From Polluticaenibacter yanchengensis (GTDB taxonomy: Bacteria > Bacteroidota > Bacteroidia > Chitinophagales > Chitinophagaceae), in the NCBI GenBank assembly GCA_027854065.1, contig JAQGEF010000036.1, positions 1 through 33,222 on the forward strand: a stretch of DNA of 33,222 nucleotides. The letters are read 5' to 3'. A model generated the notes under the pieces. It was not told where the DNA came from. It searched no databases and was given only the letters and a program-made list of their open reading frames with translations. Below are positions 14,708 through 23,809 of the stretch, piece after piece (position 1 is the stretch's first letter; each line of letters begins with the position of its first letter). Both the position numbers and the translations under genes were made by a program.

Positions 14708-14736
14708 CAATTTTTGTTGCAAACGAGTTACTGAGA

Positions 14737-15690
14737 TCAATGATTCTCTTCGCGCACATATATTCCTGCATTTACATTGCACAATACTGAATCAGCATAC
14801 CTGTGTGGGGATGTATCCAACTGAATAGTGACATGATGAATTTTCAAGTTCTCCAAATCCTGTTCTATTTTACGAAGCATTAATGCACTTGTTTCAATTG
14901 TCATATTTGCCTTAACTACCACATGACAGGTTAATGCATTTAGTCCACTTGTGATCGTCCATATATGCAGGTCATGGATGCTGATAACACCTTCTGTATC
15001 CAGTATTTTCTGTGTTACTTTTTCAACTTCGATGTTATTAGGCGTGCCTTCCATGAGCACATGCACAGATGATTTTGTAACTAAATAACCGCTTCGCAAT
15101 ACTAATAGAGAAACAACTACACTTGCTACAGCATCTGCCCAAATCCAATTAAAGAACATTATTAATATTGCTGCTACAATTGCACCAACCGACCCAAGCA
15201 TATCACTTATCACGTGCAGGAATGCACCCCGCATGTTCAGATTTTCTTTAACGTCTGCACCACGCATCATTATCCAGGCTACAAGTACGTTTACTGCCAA
15301 ACCGATGGTCGCTATAATTAGCATTCCGCGCGATGTAATTTCTAAGGGTTTTTGGAAGCGTTCAATGGCTTCATAAATAATGTAGGCTGAAACTAATATC
15401 AACGTTGCTCCGTTGATAACTGCTGCTAATATTTCAAACCGTTTGTAACCATATGTTTTTCCATAATCTGCGACTTTGTTACTAAATGCAAAAGCCATCA
15501 GGGCAATAAACAGTGAGATGGCATCGCTCAGCATATGCCCTGCATCTGCCAATAGAGCAAGGCTGTTTGTAAGCAACCCACCAATTACTTCTATTGCCAT
15601 ATAAACTGTAATAATAACGAGGCTAATAATTAAGGTTTTTTTATTTGCGCTACCAGTGTTACTGTGGTTATGGTTATGGTCGTGCTCCAT
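14737..15690 (-). CDS. Cation diffusion facilitator (CDF) metal exporter, CzcD-like
   Basis: 317 aa. A His-rich N terminus (HDHNHNHS), six hydrophobic segments, and the two HxxxD metal-site motifs in TM2 and TM5 (H52/D56 and H159/D163), which point to Zn/Cd/Co transport by proton exchange in the inner membrane. The C-terminal cytoplasmic domain has the usual VISIHDLHIWTITSG and HVTIQLD. It lies 60 nt downstream of the copper ATPase gene on the same strand, so it is probably co-transcribed. Confidence 0.92.
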   Translation of the reverse strand: MEHDHNHNHSNTGSANKKTLIISLVIITVYMAIEVIGGLLTNSLALLADAGHMLSDAISLFIALMAFAFSNKVADYGKTYGYKRFEILAAVINGATLILVSAYIIYEAIERFQKPLEITSRGMLIIATIGLAVNVLVAWIMMRGADVKENLNMRGAFLHVISDMLGSVGAIVAAILIMFFNWIWADAVASVVVSLLVLRSGYLVTKSSVHVLMEGTPNNIEVEKVTQKILDTEGVISIHDLHIWTITSGLNALTCHVVVKANMTIETSALMLRKIEQDLENLKIHHVTIQLDTSPHRYADSVLCNVNAGIYVREENH

Positions 15691-15750
15691 GATAGATGTT
15701 TATCCGTTAACGGTATTATTAGGTCCTTTATTTATAATAAATTTATTGCT

Positions 15751-18168
15751 CTACTTTTTCCATTTCAGCCTTAAACTATTTGTTACGACGCTGACACTGC
15801 TCAATGCCATAGCGGCACCTGCAATCATTGGATTAAGCTGGAAGCCATTAACAGGATAAAGGATACCTGCAGCCAAAGGAATGCCAACAAGATTGTAGAT
15901 AAATGCCCAAAACAGATTTTGCTTTATCGTAGCAACTGTTTGCCTGGACAATTTTATTGCCTCAGGTATTTTGGTCAGGTCGGATGATATAATAGTCATC
16001 TTAGCTACATCCATTGCTATATCACTGCCCTTGCCCATTGCTATACTTACATCAGCGGTTGCAAGTGCTGTACTGTCGTTGATACCATCTCCTACCATTG
16101 CTACTGTTTTGCCCTGTTGCTGCAGTTCTTTTATAAAATCGGCTTTATGCTGTGGCAATACTTCTGCTTTGTAATGTTTGATGCCGGTCTGCTCTGCAAT
16201 GGCTTTGGTAGTGGTTTCATTATCGCCAGTGAGCATATACAGGTCGATACCGATTTCCTGCATTTTTTGAATGGCTATTACTGAGGTTTCTTTGATTTTA
16301 TCAGATATTGCTATTACTGAAAGTGCCTTTTTACTATCGGCAAACCAGATGACAGTTTTAGATTGCCTGCTCCAATCTGCTGCATGTTTTAATAAGTATT
16401 CGCTTATGGCAATGTTATTTTCCTGAAGCAATTTTTTATTACCTACGAAGTAGATTTGTCCTTTATGTTTTGCTTTTGCACCTTTTCCTGTGATACTGTC
16501 AAACTGTGATAAAGGTATATCCTGAACACCTTGCAGGTGTTTTACAACAGCTTCTGCCAATGGATGTTCGGACTGTTTTTCGATGCTCAACAAAATATTT
16601 TTTGCAGAATCATCATCGTCCTGCCATTGAATGCCTGTTACCTGTGGTCTGCCTTCTGTAATAGTGCCTGTTTTATCTAGTACAATGGCGTTTACTTTTT
16701 TTGCCAATTCGAGGCTTTCAGCATCTTTAATTAAAATTCCTTTTTCTGCTCCTTTGCCTACTCCTACCATAATTGCGGTTGGCGTTGCCAATCCCAAGGC
16801 ACACGGGCAGGCAATTACCAATACCGTAATAGCTGCTAACATGCCCTGTACGACTCCGTTTTCACCACCTAAAATGAACCATAGTATGAATGTCAGGATG
16901 GCAATTCCAATGACAACGGGAACAAAAATACCTGCTATCTTATCGACGAGTTTCTGTACCGGTGCTTTGCTTCCCTGTGCATCCTGTACCATTTTGATGA
17001 TCTGGGCGAGCATTGTTTCTTTACCGACTTTTATTGCCTGGAAACGGAAACTGCCTTTTTGATTAATTGTTCCTGCAAATACTTTTTCTCCCTCAGCTTT
17101 CAGTACGGGAACCGGTTCTCCACTCAACATACTTTCATCTACATAAGAGGTGCCTGATGTGACCATGCCATCTACAGCTATTTTCTCTCCGGGTTTTACA
17201 AGAATTACTTCTCCAACATTCACATCTTCAATGGCTGTCTGCTTTTCTGTTCCGTCGGTCTGTATCACAATTACAGTTTTGGGTTGTAAACCCATTAGTT
17301 TTTTAATGGCTGATGAAGTGTTGCCTTTGGCTTTTTCTTCGAGTAATTTCCCCAGAAGGATGAATGCAATGATTACTGCCGCTGCTTCAAAATAAACATG
17401 GGCATGTAATCCCCGTTGATGCCAAAAGTCTGCAAACAGCATATTAAATACACTAAATATGTAAGCAATACTGGTACTTAATGCTACCAAAGTATCCATA
17501 TTAGCAGATCGGTGCTTTGCCTGTTTCCATGCATTTATAAAAAAATCTTTACCCAGCCATATTACAACCGGTGTTGCAAAAAACCACATAATAGGGTTAG
17601 CGTAAGGCATATCCATAAAAAACATGCCTATAATAACAACAGGAATGGATAGAATAATTGCCCAAATAGTTTTGGTTTTTAGTTTTTGAAATTTTTGAGC
17701 ATGAATCGCTTCTAATGTTTCCTGCTGTGTGTTTTCGTCTTCTATCAGTAAATCATAACCGATAGACTGTACAGCTTTTTGCAGTTTAATAGCATCGGTC
17801 ATATTTGGCAAGTATTCGACGGTAAGATTACCGGTTGCAAAGTTTACTGAGGCACTGACAACGCCTTCCTGAGATTTTACGATGCTTTCGGTACTGCCGG
17901 CACAGGAAGCACAGGTCATACCCAAAACAGGAAATGTATTTTGCACAGTAGAAACCCCGTAACCCAGGTCTCGAATAGCTTTTACAGCTCCGGCCACAAC
18001 CTCACTGTTATCTACAGTAATAACCGCCCTGCGGTTATTCAGTTCTACCTTATGGCTATCAATGCCCTTTACCTGTTCCAATCCTTTTTCAACTATCAAT
18101 GCACAATGTTCACTTTCAACATCTTCCAGCGGAAGATATATGATTTCATTACTGTTATTGGCTGCCAT
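15751..18168 (-). CDS. copA: Copper-exporting P1B-type ATPase
   Basis: 805 aa. Two N-terminal HMA domains: the first (1-75) is degenerate with ESEHC (H21, C22) instead of CxxC, and the second (78-142) has GMTCASC (C86, C89). Then come transmembrane helices, the actuator motif SGEPVP (349-354), the CPC metal site C454-P-C456, phosphorylation site D498-KTGT, the nucleotide-site SEHP (H535), and GDGINDS near the C terminus. This is the P1B-1 set, which exports Cu(I)/Ag(I) from the cytoplasm. It is probably in an operon with the CDF gene downstream; promoter E lies in the gap after the regulator gene. Confidence 0.95.
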   Translation of the reverse strand: MAANNSNEIIYLPLEDVESEHCALIVEKGLEQVKGIDSHKVELNNRRAVITVDNSEVVAGAVKAIRDLGYGVSTVQNTFPVLGMTCASCAGSTESIVKSQEGVVSASVNFATGNLTVEYLPNMTDAIKLQKAVQSIGYDLLIEDENTQQETLEAIHAQKFQKLKTKTIWAIILSIPVVIIGMFFMDMPYANPIMWFFATPVVIWLGKDFFINAWKQAKHRSANMDTLVALSTSIAYIFSVFNMLFADFWHQRGLHAHVYFEAAAVIIAFILLGKLLEEKAKGNTSSAIKKLMGLQPKTVIVIQTDGTEKQTAIEDVNVGEVILVKPGEKIAVDGMVTSGTSYVDESMLSGEPVPVLKAEGEKVFAGTINQKGSFRFQAIKVGKETMLAQIIKMVQDAQGSKAPVQKLVDKIAGIFVPVVIGIAILTFILWFILGGENGVVQGMLAAITVLVIACPCALGLATPTAIMVGVGKGAEKGILIKDAESLELAKKVNAIVLDKTGTITEGRPQVTGIQWQDDDDSAKNILLSIEKQSEHPLAEAVVKHLQGVQDIPLSQFDSITGKGAKAKHKGQIYFVGNKKLLQENNIAISEYLLKHAADWSRQSKTVIWFADSKKALSVIAISDKIKETSVIAIQKMQEIGIDLYMLTGDNETTTKAIAEQTGIKHYKAEVLPQHKADFIKELQQQGKTVAMVGDGINDSTALATADVSIAMGKGSDIAMDVAKMTIISSDLTKIPEAIKLSRQTVATIKQNLFWAFIYNLVGIPLAAGILYPVNGFQLNPMIAGAAMALSSVSVVTNSLRLKWKK

Positions 18169-18191
18169 ACTTCTGTTATTTAATTACGATG

Positions 18192-18255
18192 TAAAATTGG
18201 CAACAAATACCCGGAATGATATTATGAAATTGTGGAATAGATTTGTAAGATTTAC
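18192..18255 (-). promoter_or_regulatory. Metal-regulon promoter E (copper ATPase operon)
   Basis: On the minus strand GTAAATCTTACAAA (18242-18255, identical to copy D) is followed after 42 nt by CAATTTTA (18192-18199), a weak -7-like element; the ATG is 23 nt further. The motif overlaps the stop codon of the upstream regulator gene. The 14-bp identity and the spacing are the strong parts; the -7 match is poor. Confidence 0.6.
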
Positions 18256-18818
18256 ACTTCGTCTAAAGGCTTTCTTTTTTCTTCCCTTATTTGTTTGAAG
18301 TGGCTGGGTGTGAGGCCTGTTACTTTTTTAAACTGGTTGCTTAAATAAGCAACACTTGAATAATTTAAACGGAGAGCGATCTGGCTTAAAGACAATTCAT
18401 CATATACCAATAACTCCTTTACTTTCTCAATTTTTTGGGCTATAAAATATTTTTCGATAGTAGTGCTTTCTACTTCGGAAAAGAGGTTAGATAAATAATT
18501 ATAATCATGATGTAGCTGACTGATCAATACATCTGACAGATTTGTTTTGGCATCATTATCCTGATGATGCACCAAATCTATGATGATATTTTTGATCTTT
18601 TCTATGATGCGAACTTTTTTATCGTCAATTAATTCGAATCCTAATGGTATCAATACTTCCTCCAGCAGTTTCTTTTTTTCATCGCTGAGTTCTTCTTCTA
18701 ATACTACCTCACCTAACCTGATACTATTTACATTCAGCCCAAGCTTATCCAACTCACTTTGCACCACCATTATACAGCGGTTACAAACCATATTTTTAAT
18801 AAAAACAGTATTCGCCAT
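18252..18818 (-). CDS. HMA-like domain fused to AraC-type helix-turn-helix (metal-responsive regulator 2)
   Basis: 189 aa from the ATG at 18818, chosen because MANTVFIKNMVCNRC aligns with the start of the paralogue at 12554; an in-frame TTG lies at 18842. NMVCNRC (C12, C15) opens an HMA-like domain with IRLGEVVLE...LLEEVLIPLGFELI. The C-terminal AraC domain has IEKVKELLVYDELSLSQIALRLNYSS and HLTP-like GLTPSHFKQIREEKRKP. It lies 83 nt upstream of the copper ATPase gene. No island operator is seen upstream of it, so it may be expressed without induction. Confidence 0.8.
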   Translation of the reverse strand: MANTVFIKNMVCNRCIMVVQSELDKLGLNVNSIRLGEVVLEEELSDEKKKLLEEVLIPLGFELIDDKKVRIIEKIKNIIIDLVHHQDNDAKTNLSDVLISQLHHDYNYLSNLFSEVESTTIEKYFIAQKIEKVKELLVYDELSLSQIALRLNYSSVAYLSNQFKKVTGLTPSHFKQIREEKRKPLDEV

Positions 18819-18842
18819 GCTCATTGATATTAAAACATTCAA

Positions 18843-19206
18843 AAAATCTGTCTATCGAAATTACTTTTTTTTTGACAGAGTTTTTCACCTGATTTCAATA
18901 TACTCTAATATACATCTGGTCAACACGATATATTCGATTAATACTTCAGATTTTTCCAATCCTATTCATCTACAATTTTATAGTTAACAACAACTTACAA
19001 ACGACCATGACTATTCATATGCTTTTATTATTGTCCATCACACATAAAGTCCATTTTAAAACCTCATAAATACATCTGAATATTTTGGCTACAGCATTAT
19101 TCTTTATCAACAGCCCTGGTATAATAGTGACCGAATATTTGTGTCAACATCCAATGAATTATTATTAGCTAATTCATTTAGTGCGAAATTCTAAAGACGC
19201 AACCTT
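18843..19206. other. Intergenic region, nothing recognised
   Basis: Mostly AT-rich sequence upstream of regulator 2. I find no convincing gene, tRNA or strong hairpin, and no TAnnTTTG element at a good position on the minus strand. Confidence 0.4.
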
Positions 19207-19425
19207 TTATTTTTCCCAGGAATTATTAAAACTTACTATGGAATCGTAAGATGCATTTTCCTGAAAAATGAGCATATTGTATGATTTGTTTTTTTTCATG
19301 GAAGATGTCAATTCTTCAGTAGTTGGGAGCAGGTAGCTCAATGCTTTATGATATTGTTTCCATACTTTTTCTTTTTCCCGGTATAACAGGCAAATATTAC
19401 CATTTTTTATTGCATCTATATACAC
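19207..19425 (-). CDS. Doubtful small open frame, possibly a gene remnant
   Basis: 72 codons from a GTG (no ATG near). Polar and aromatic composition (REKEKVWKQYHKALSYLLP, MLIFQENASYDSIVSFNNSWEK). It matches no family I know, and the frame is open for only six more codons upstream. Neighbouring intergenic DNA is AT-rich, where chance frames of this size occur. Kept because no other feature explains the stretch. Confidence 0.2.
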   Translation of the reverse strand: MYIDAIKNGNICLLYREKEKVWKQYHKALSYLLPTTEELTSSMKKNKSYNMLIFQENASYDSIVSFNNSWEK

Positions 19426-19661
19426 ACTACTATTAAATTTTCAGTGTACCGGGCGAACATTCTTCGTTGTGCCGCATTTTTTGCCATCAGCAAATGAAAA
19501 CAATGAAGAATAGCATTATAAAACAACTATGATTTCTGAACATTTAATGCTTTCATTGTTTTTAATTTAACATACCTGATATCTCAAATCTAAAATCAAT
19601 GAATTAAATAAGCATTCGTTATAACATAAAATTATGGTTAATACTTTGCATGAAGCATTCT

Positions 19662-20690
19662 TTACTCTTCCAGGTGCTGCTCCCGTATATTATGTATTTT
19701 GTCCACTATTTCTTCTGCACTTTTATCATCATCACGAATGATAACTTTACCGGTATCATGCAATTTTTTGCGGGATTCTACTTCCACTTTCTCGATCCAT
19801 ACAGCATAATCATTCGGATAAATCCTGCTGCCGCGCCACTGGGCATAATTTCTGGTAAATTCAGCACCAAAATATAAAATAATAGCTGAATAATAGACCC
19901 ACACCAATACTAATACCAGACTACCTGCCGCACCGTATGTTGTACTGATTTTACCACTGCTCAAATAAAGACTGATCCCCCATTTACCTAACAAAAATAG
20001 TAAGGAAGTGACCATTGCTCCTGTAATGACATGCTTCCACCTGATTTTAGCATCGGGTAATACTTTAAATATAATCGCAAACAGAACGGAAGAGACAATA
20101 AAAACGGAACCCAGGTTAACAGCATTGACCAATACCTGGCTCAATTGTGGAAATAGCTGTAAAATCTTATTCAATAAAATATCTACGATGGCATTTAATA
20201 CCAGGCTCACTAATAGTAAAAAGCCTAAAATAATAATCATGGAAAAGCTCAACAAGCGATTCACAAGTATTTTCAGCCAGCCTTTTTTGGGCTTTGCTTT
20301 TAAACGCCAGATGGTATTAATAGAATCCTGCACCTCTCCAAAAACAGTTGTTGCTGTAAATACGAGAATACATATGCTAAAAACGGTTGCAAAATAACTT
20401 TTGCCTTCGATGGCAGTACGTGCAATGATATTCTGAATCTGTAAGGCAGCATCGTGTCCGACAATACTGGCTATCTGTCCATAAATTTTACCTTCTATAG
20501 CATCATTGCCATAAATAGTTTCTATTAGTGAAATAACCAGAATCAGGATTGGTCCGAGGGAAAAAACCGTATAATATGCCAAAGCTGCGCTCATTCGCAA
20601 AACGTTATCGTCAACAAAATCGATAACGGTCTGCCAGAGCATTTTAAAGAAACTTTTTATTTGAGACAAGTTAATTAAAGCCATTCGCAT
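19662..20690 (-). CDS. YihY/BrkB-family inner-membrane protein
   Basis: 342 aa from the ATG at 20690; an in-frame TTG lies at 20708. Family features: an N-terminal amphipathic helix (FFKMLWQTVIDFVDD), MSAALAYYTVFSLGPILILVI, FTATTVFGEVQDSINTIW, and six hydrophobic segments with YYSAIILYFGAEFTRNYAQWRG near the end. The function is unsettled in the family (once called ribonuclease BN in error). It is transcribed alone here. Confidence 0.9.
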   Translation of the reverse strand: MRMALINLSQIKSFFKMLWQTVIDFVDDNVLRMSAALAYYTVFSLGPILILVISLIETIYGNDAIEGKIYGQIASIVGHDAALQIQNIIARTAIEGKSYFATVFSICILVFTATTVFGEVQDSINTIWRLKAKPKKGWLKILVNRLLSFSMIIILGFLLLVSLVLNAIVDILLNKILQLFPQLSQVLVNAVNLGSVFIVSSVLFAIIFKVLPDAKIRWKHVITGAMVTSLLFLLGKWGISLYLSSGKISTTYGAAGSLVLVLVWVYYSAIILYFGAEFTRNYAQWRGSRIYPNDYAVWIEKVEVESRKKLHDTGKVIIRDDDKSAEEIVDKIHNIREQHLEE

Positions 20691-20872
20691 ATTATTTTGA
20701 TCTAACAAATTATATACGATAAATATACCAAACTGTTTTGTTTACGCAAAATCTCACTTATAGTCTGTAAGTATTTTGGATATAGAACCAGAATATTCAT
20801 GAGGTATGTATATGTGGTGCATAATACCAATTCCAGAATAACTATCAACTAAACATACTGAAAAGGTTCAAA

Positions 20873-21856
20873 CTAATCTTTACGCATCAGTGCCATTCTT
20901 TGAGCTATTGCACTTCCTGCCATTAGTTGCAGTGCATGATAAAGCATTATTGGTAATAAAATAACTCCCAGGTTATTTGAATGTCCAAATAAAACGGCTC
21001 CCATTACGGCTCCCTGTACGAGAGATTTTTTGCTGCCGCAAAATATAACCGTCACCGTATCTGCATCGTTAAATCCAAGCTTCCTGCTGGCAAACAAACT
21101 CAGGCTATATACCAGAAAAAACAATGCCATCATACATGCCGCCAGCACCAGGATAAACTGTATGCTGTATGGCTCAAAAACTTTATTGGCAAAAGATTCG
21201 CCGAATGAATTAAATACAATAATGAGAATGATTAACTGGTCAAACTGCCCCAATAGTTTTTTGTACTTTCCGGCAAACCCGCCAAGATACCTGTTCAATA
21301 GTAATCCTAAAATAATAGGTACCAACACCTGGATACATAGCTTGGTGAGTACACTTGCCATATCCATATCACCATCTACCTTATCCATCACGGCCGTCAT
21401 CCAGACTGGTGTAATAAAGATTCCGAGGATACTTGAAATAGATGCATTAAATATGCCAGCCGGTATATTGCCTTTTGCTATTGAAATCATGACTACACTG
21501 GACGAAACGGTAGAAGGTAATGCGGCAAGGTAAAAAATTCCTAGCCAAACCTGGCTATAAGTGTCAGTATAAAAAAAAGTTTTGAAGATAAGTACCAGAA
21601 CGGGGAATACAATGAAGGTAATACATTGTATGAGTATATGCATTTTCCAGTTCATCAATCCTTCTTTTAACTTCTGGAAATTCAGTTTTAACCCGTAAAA
21701 AAAGAAAATCAGGGTTACTCCCCAATAGGCAATATTATCTAAAGGTACCGGCGACGCCTCACCGGCCCATTCCGGTTTTAAATAGGCAAATACAATTGCT
21801 CCTATTAAACAAAAAAAGAAGCTGTTTAAACCAGCTTTCTCTAATAATGATTTCAA
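20873..21856 (-). CDS. Bile acid:sodium symporter family transporter (SLC10A7/YfeH-like)
   Basis: 327 aa, 9-10 hydrophobic segments. YWGVTLIFFFYGLKLNFQKLKEGL, ALPSTVSSSVVMISIAKGN and the late FCGSKKSLVQGAVMG are typical of the BASS subgroup that includes YfeH. Substrate unknown. It starts 7 nt after the bshC stop codon, so the two form an operon. Confidence 0.88.
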   Translation of the reverse strand: MKSLLEKAGLNSFFFCLIGAIVFAYLKPEWAGEASPVPLDNIAYWGVTLIFFFYGLKLNFQKLKEGLMNWKMHILIQCITFIVFPVLVLIFKTFFYTDTYSQVWLGIFYLAALPSTVSSSVVMISIAKGNIPAGIFNASISSILGIFITPVWMTAVMDKVDGDMDMASVLTKLCIQVLVPIILGLLLNRYLGGFAGKYKKLLGQFDQLIILIIVFNSFGESFANKVFEPYSIQFILVLAACMMALFFLVYSLSLFASRKLGFNDADTVTVIFCGSKKSLVQGAVMGAVLFGHSNNLGVILLPIMLYHALQLMAGSAIAQRMALMRKD

Positions 21857-21863
21857 TTTTATC

Positions 21864-23468
21864 TTATTTAACTGTCAGTTTTAAAATAGTAAATTTCTGT
21901 TCTAACAGCAAGCTATAATCGTATATTAACCGGATGAATGCATTGCCATATTGGGCATAAAAAGGAATAAAATTTTCTATCCTTTCCTGCAAACTATTAT
22001 TTGGAAACAACGCACTCTTAAATTGTTCTACAGATTTTAATGATTCTGAATGATTTCTCTTTTCGGCACGTACCATTTTTTTCTCCAGTTCCTTCAATCC
22101 TTTTAAAGCGTTAGTTTGTAAGGCCGCAATATGTGCGAGTAAAGTTGTATCTACGGATGCTGCTTTCTCAATTAAACCCTGGTATAGCTGGTTTATTTTT
22201 TTTTGCTCTACATCGGTTTCCAAACATACCAGACAAAGATTTTTAACAATCCCTGTCATGATATTATTGGTCGATTCAAACATGGTTTTATCATTGAGTT
22301 TCATCTTTTGCTGCAGGTGCAAATCTTCTTCTGTCATTAACATCAGGGAATTTCTCAACACCATTACCGGATATGGCACATTTGCGGCTTTAAATACGGC
22401 TTTCAGCTCCATCCAGTAGGCCAATTCACCGCCACCACCAATAAATATTACATTTGGCAAAATCGTTTCCTGGAACACGGGCCTTAAAATAACATTCGCA
22501 CTAAAACGTTCAGGATGTACTTTGAGTTCTTCCAGGATTTCCGCTACAGAAAAACTTTTACCCTTACCTACAAAATAACGGTTTCCTGCCAGTTCAATAC
22601 GTTCACGGCTACCATCATCCCATAAATAAAACAGGTTCACCGGTCTTCCGCCTGCCTGCACTTTAAAATGCCTGGATAATTCATTATTCGTTTCCTGCAC
22701 GAGGGGGTAAGAAAATTGCTCAAGTAGTTCCTTGGTCACTACCGGTTCAAACACGGCTTTTAGTTGGGCATTGTCCGGTATTAAAACGAGCAGTCCATAA
22801 GATTTGAATAGCTCATTGACCAGGTATAAAGTTGCTTCCTGTATATTTTTATGTTTTGTATAAGCATCATTACAAACAGATAATATTTCATCTGCAAAGG
22901 GCAAATTACCAAATTCACCTTTCAATCTTTTAATAATATTATCAATGCCATTGGTATGCATCCGCCCAACCGCGCCGGACTGTTCTGTTTGCCACGCCCG
23001 CTTCTCTCCTTTTATATATATATGTCCCAATTCATCCAGGTCGGCATCTTCACTGCCCATATAGTAAAACGGTACAAAATGCTTATCAGTATGTTTTTTA
23101 TTTAGCTCATCAGCCAGTTTTACAGCATGCACAATTTTATAAATAAAATATAGCGGGCCGGTCAAAATATTGGGTTGATGTGCGGTCGTCACAGTAAAAG
23201 TGTCTTCCCGCAAAAGCTTTTCTAAATGCAGCTGTTGTTTATCGGATAATTCATAAGCGGCATACTGTTGTTTCAGTACGTCCACCAATAAAGCACGGTT
23301 ATTTTTAAAGCTTTTCCTGGCAGCAATAGCTGCCTCGATGCCTTCATCGGTAGGTAAATGTTCAATAAACGGCTTTATCAAATCGCTCTTTTCGGCATAA
23401 GCCGTCGCAAGTTTGGAGAACGATTGTGTATCTTTTATATCTAAAGTGGAACAGGTAGCATCTAACAT
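21864..23468 (-). CDS. bshC: Bacillithiol biosynthesis cysteine-adding enzyme BshC
   Basis: 534 aa from the ATG at 23468; an in-frame TTG lies at 23477. It adds cysteine to glucosaminyl-malate, the last step of bacillithiol synthesis. BshC features: TTAHQPNILTGPLYFIYK (about 95-112), the FYYMGSEDADLDELGH segment, RPVFQETILPNVIFIGGGGELAYW, and a C-terminal coiled coil (about 400-500). Bacillithiol is the main low-molecular-weight thiol of many Bacteroidota and buffers metals, but the gene shows no island operator. Confidence 0.94.
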   Translation of the reverse strand: MLDATCSTLDIKDTQSFSKLATAYAEKSDLIKPFIEHLPTDEGIEAAIAARKSFKNNRALLVDVLKQQYAAYELSDKQQLHLEKLLREDTFTVTTAHQPNILTGPLYFIYKIVHAVKLADELNKKHTDKHFVPFYYMGSEDADLDELGHIYIKGEKRAWQTEQSGAVGRMHTNGIDNIIKRLKGEFGNLPFADEILSVCNDAYTKHKNIQEATLYLVNELFKSYGLLVLIPDNAQLKAVFEPVVTKELLEQFSYPLVQETNNELSRHFKVQAGGRPVNLFYLWDDGSRERIELAGNRYFVGKGKSFSVAEILEELKVHPERFSANVILRPVFQETILPNVIFIGGGGELAYWMELKAVFKAANVPYPVMVLRNSLMLMTEEDLHLQQKMKLNDKTMFESTNNIMTGIVKNLCLVCLETDVEQKKINQLYQGLIEKAASVDTTLLAHIAALQTNALKGLKELEKKMVRAEKRNHSESLKSVEQFKSALFPNNSLQERIENFIPFYAQYGNAFIRLIYDYSLLLEQKFTILKLTVK

Positions 23469-23809
23469 AAAACGCAAATTAATTAATTACCGATAATTAA
23501 TACTTATCACTTTAGCAGATTGTTAAGGTTTAACAGTTCCTATTATTTTCAATTGGGGTAAAATACTATAAGCCTATGATGGCCATTCAGGTTTTGCACT
23601 TAAACTGATAGTGAATGAATCCGCTTCCTTTATTTGCTATCAACCGGGCGGTAGAGTCAGATGTCATTGTATTCAGCTTTTGTTCTTATTTTAAACATCT
23701 GGTATTCTATTGATTGTCTGTACCGGACCGGAAACAATAAAATGCAAGCCGAGTGCGTTGTATACAACTTTAGGCCGACAATCATCATAGAATCAAGTTC
23801 AAAAAACAA
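23469..23809. other. Intergenic region between divergent genes, nothing recognised
   Basis: 341 bp between bshC (minus) and the serine hydrolase (plus). CAACTTTA (23765-23772) resembles a -7 element for the hydrolase gene, but no island motif lies 42 nt upstream. No RNA gene or strong hairpin is seen. Confidence 0.4.

Noticed and set aside
15971..17395. Plus-strand open frames across the copper ATPase gene
   Set aside because: They are antisense shadows of a clear P1B ATPase and have no family pattern.
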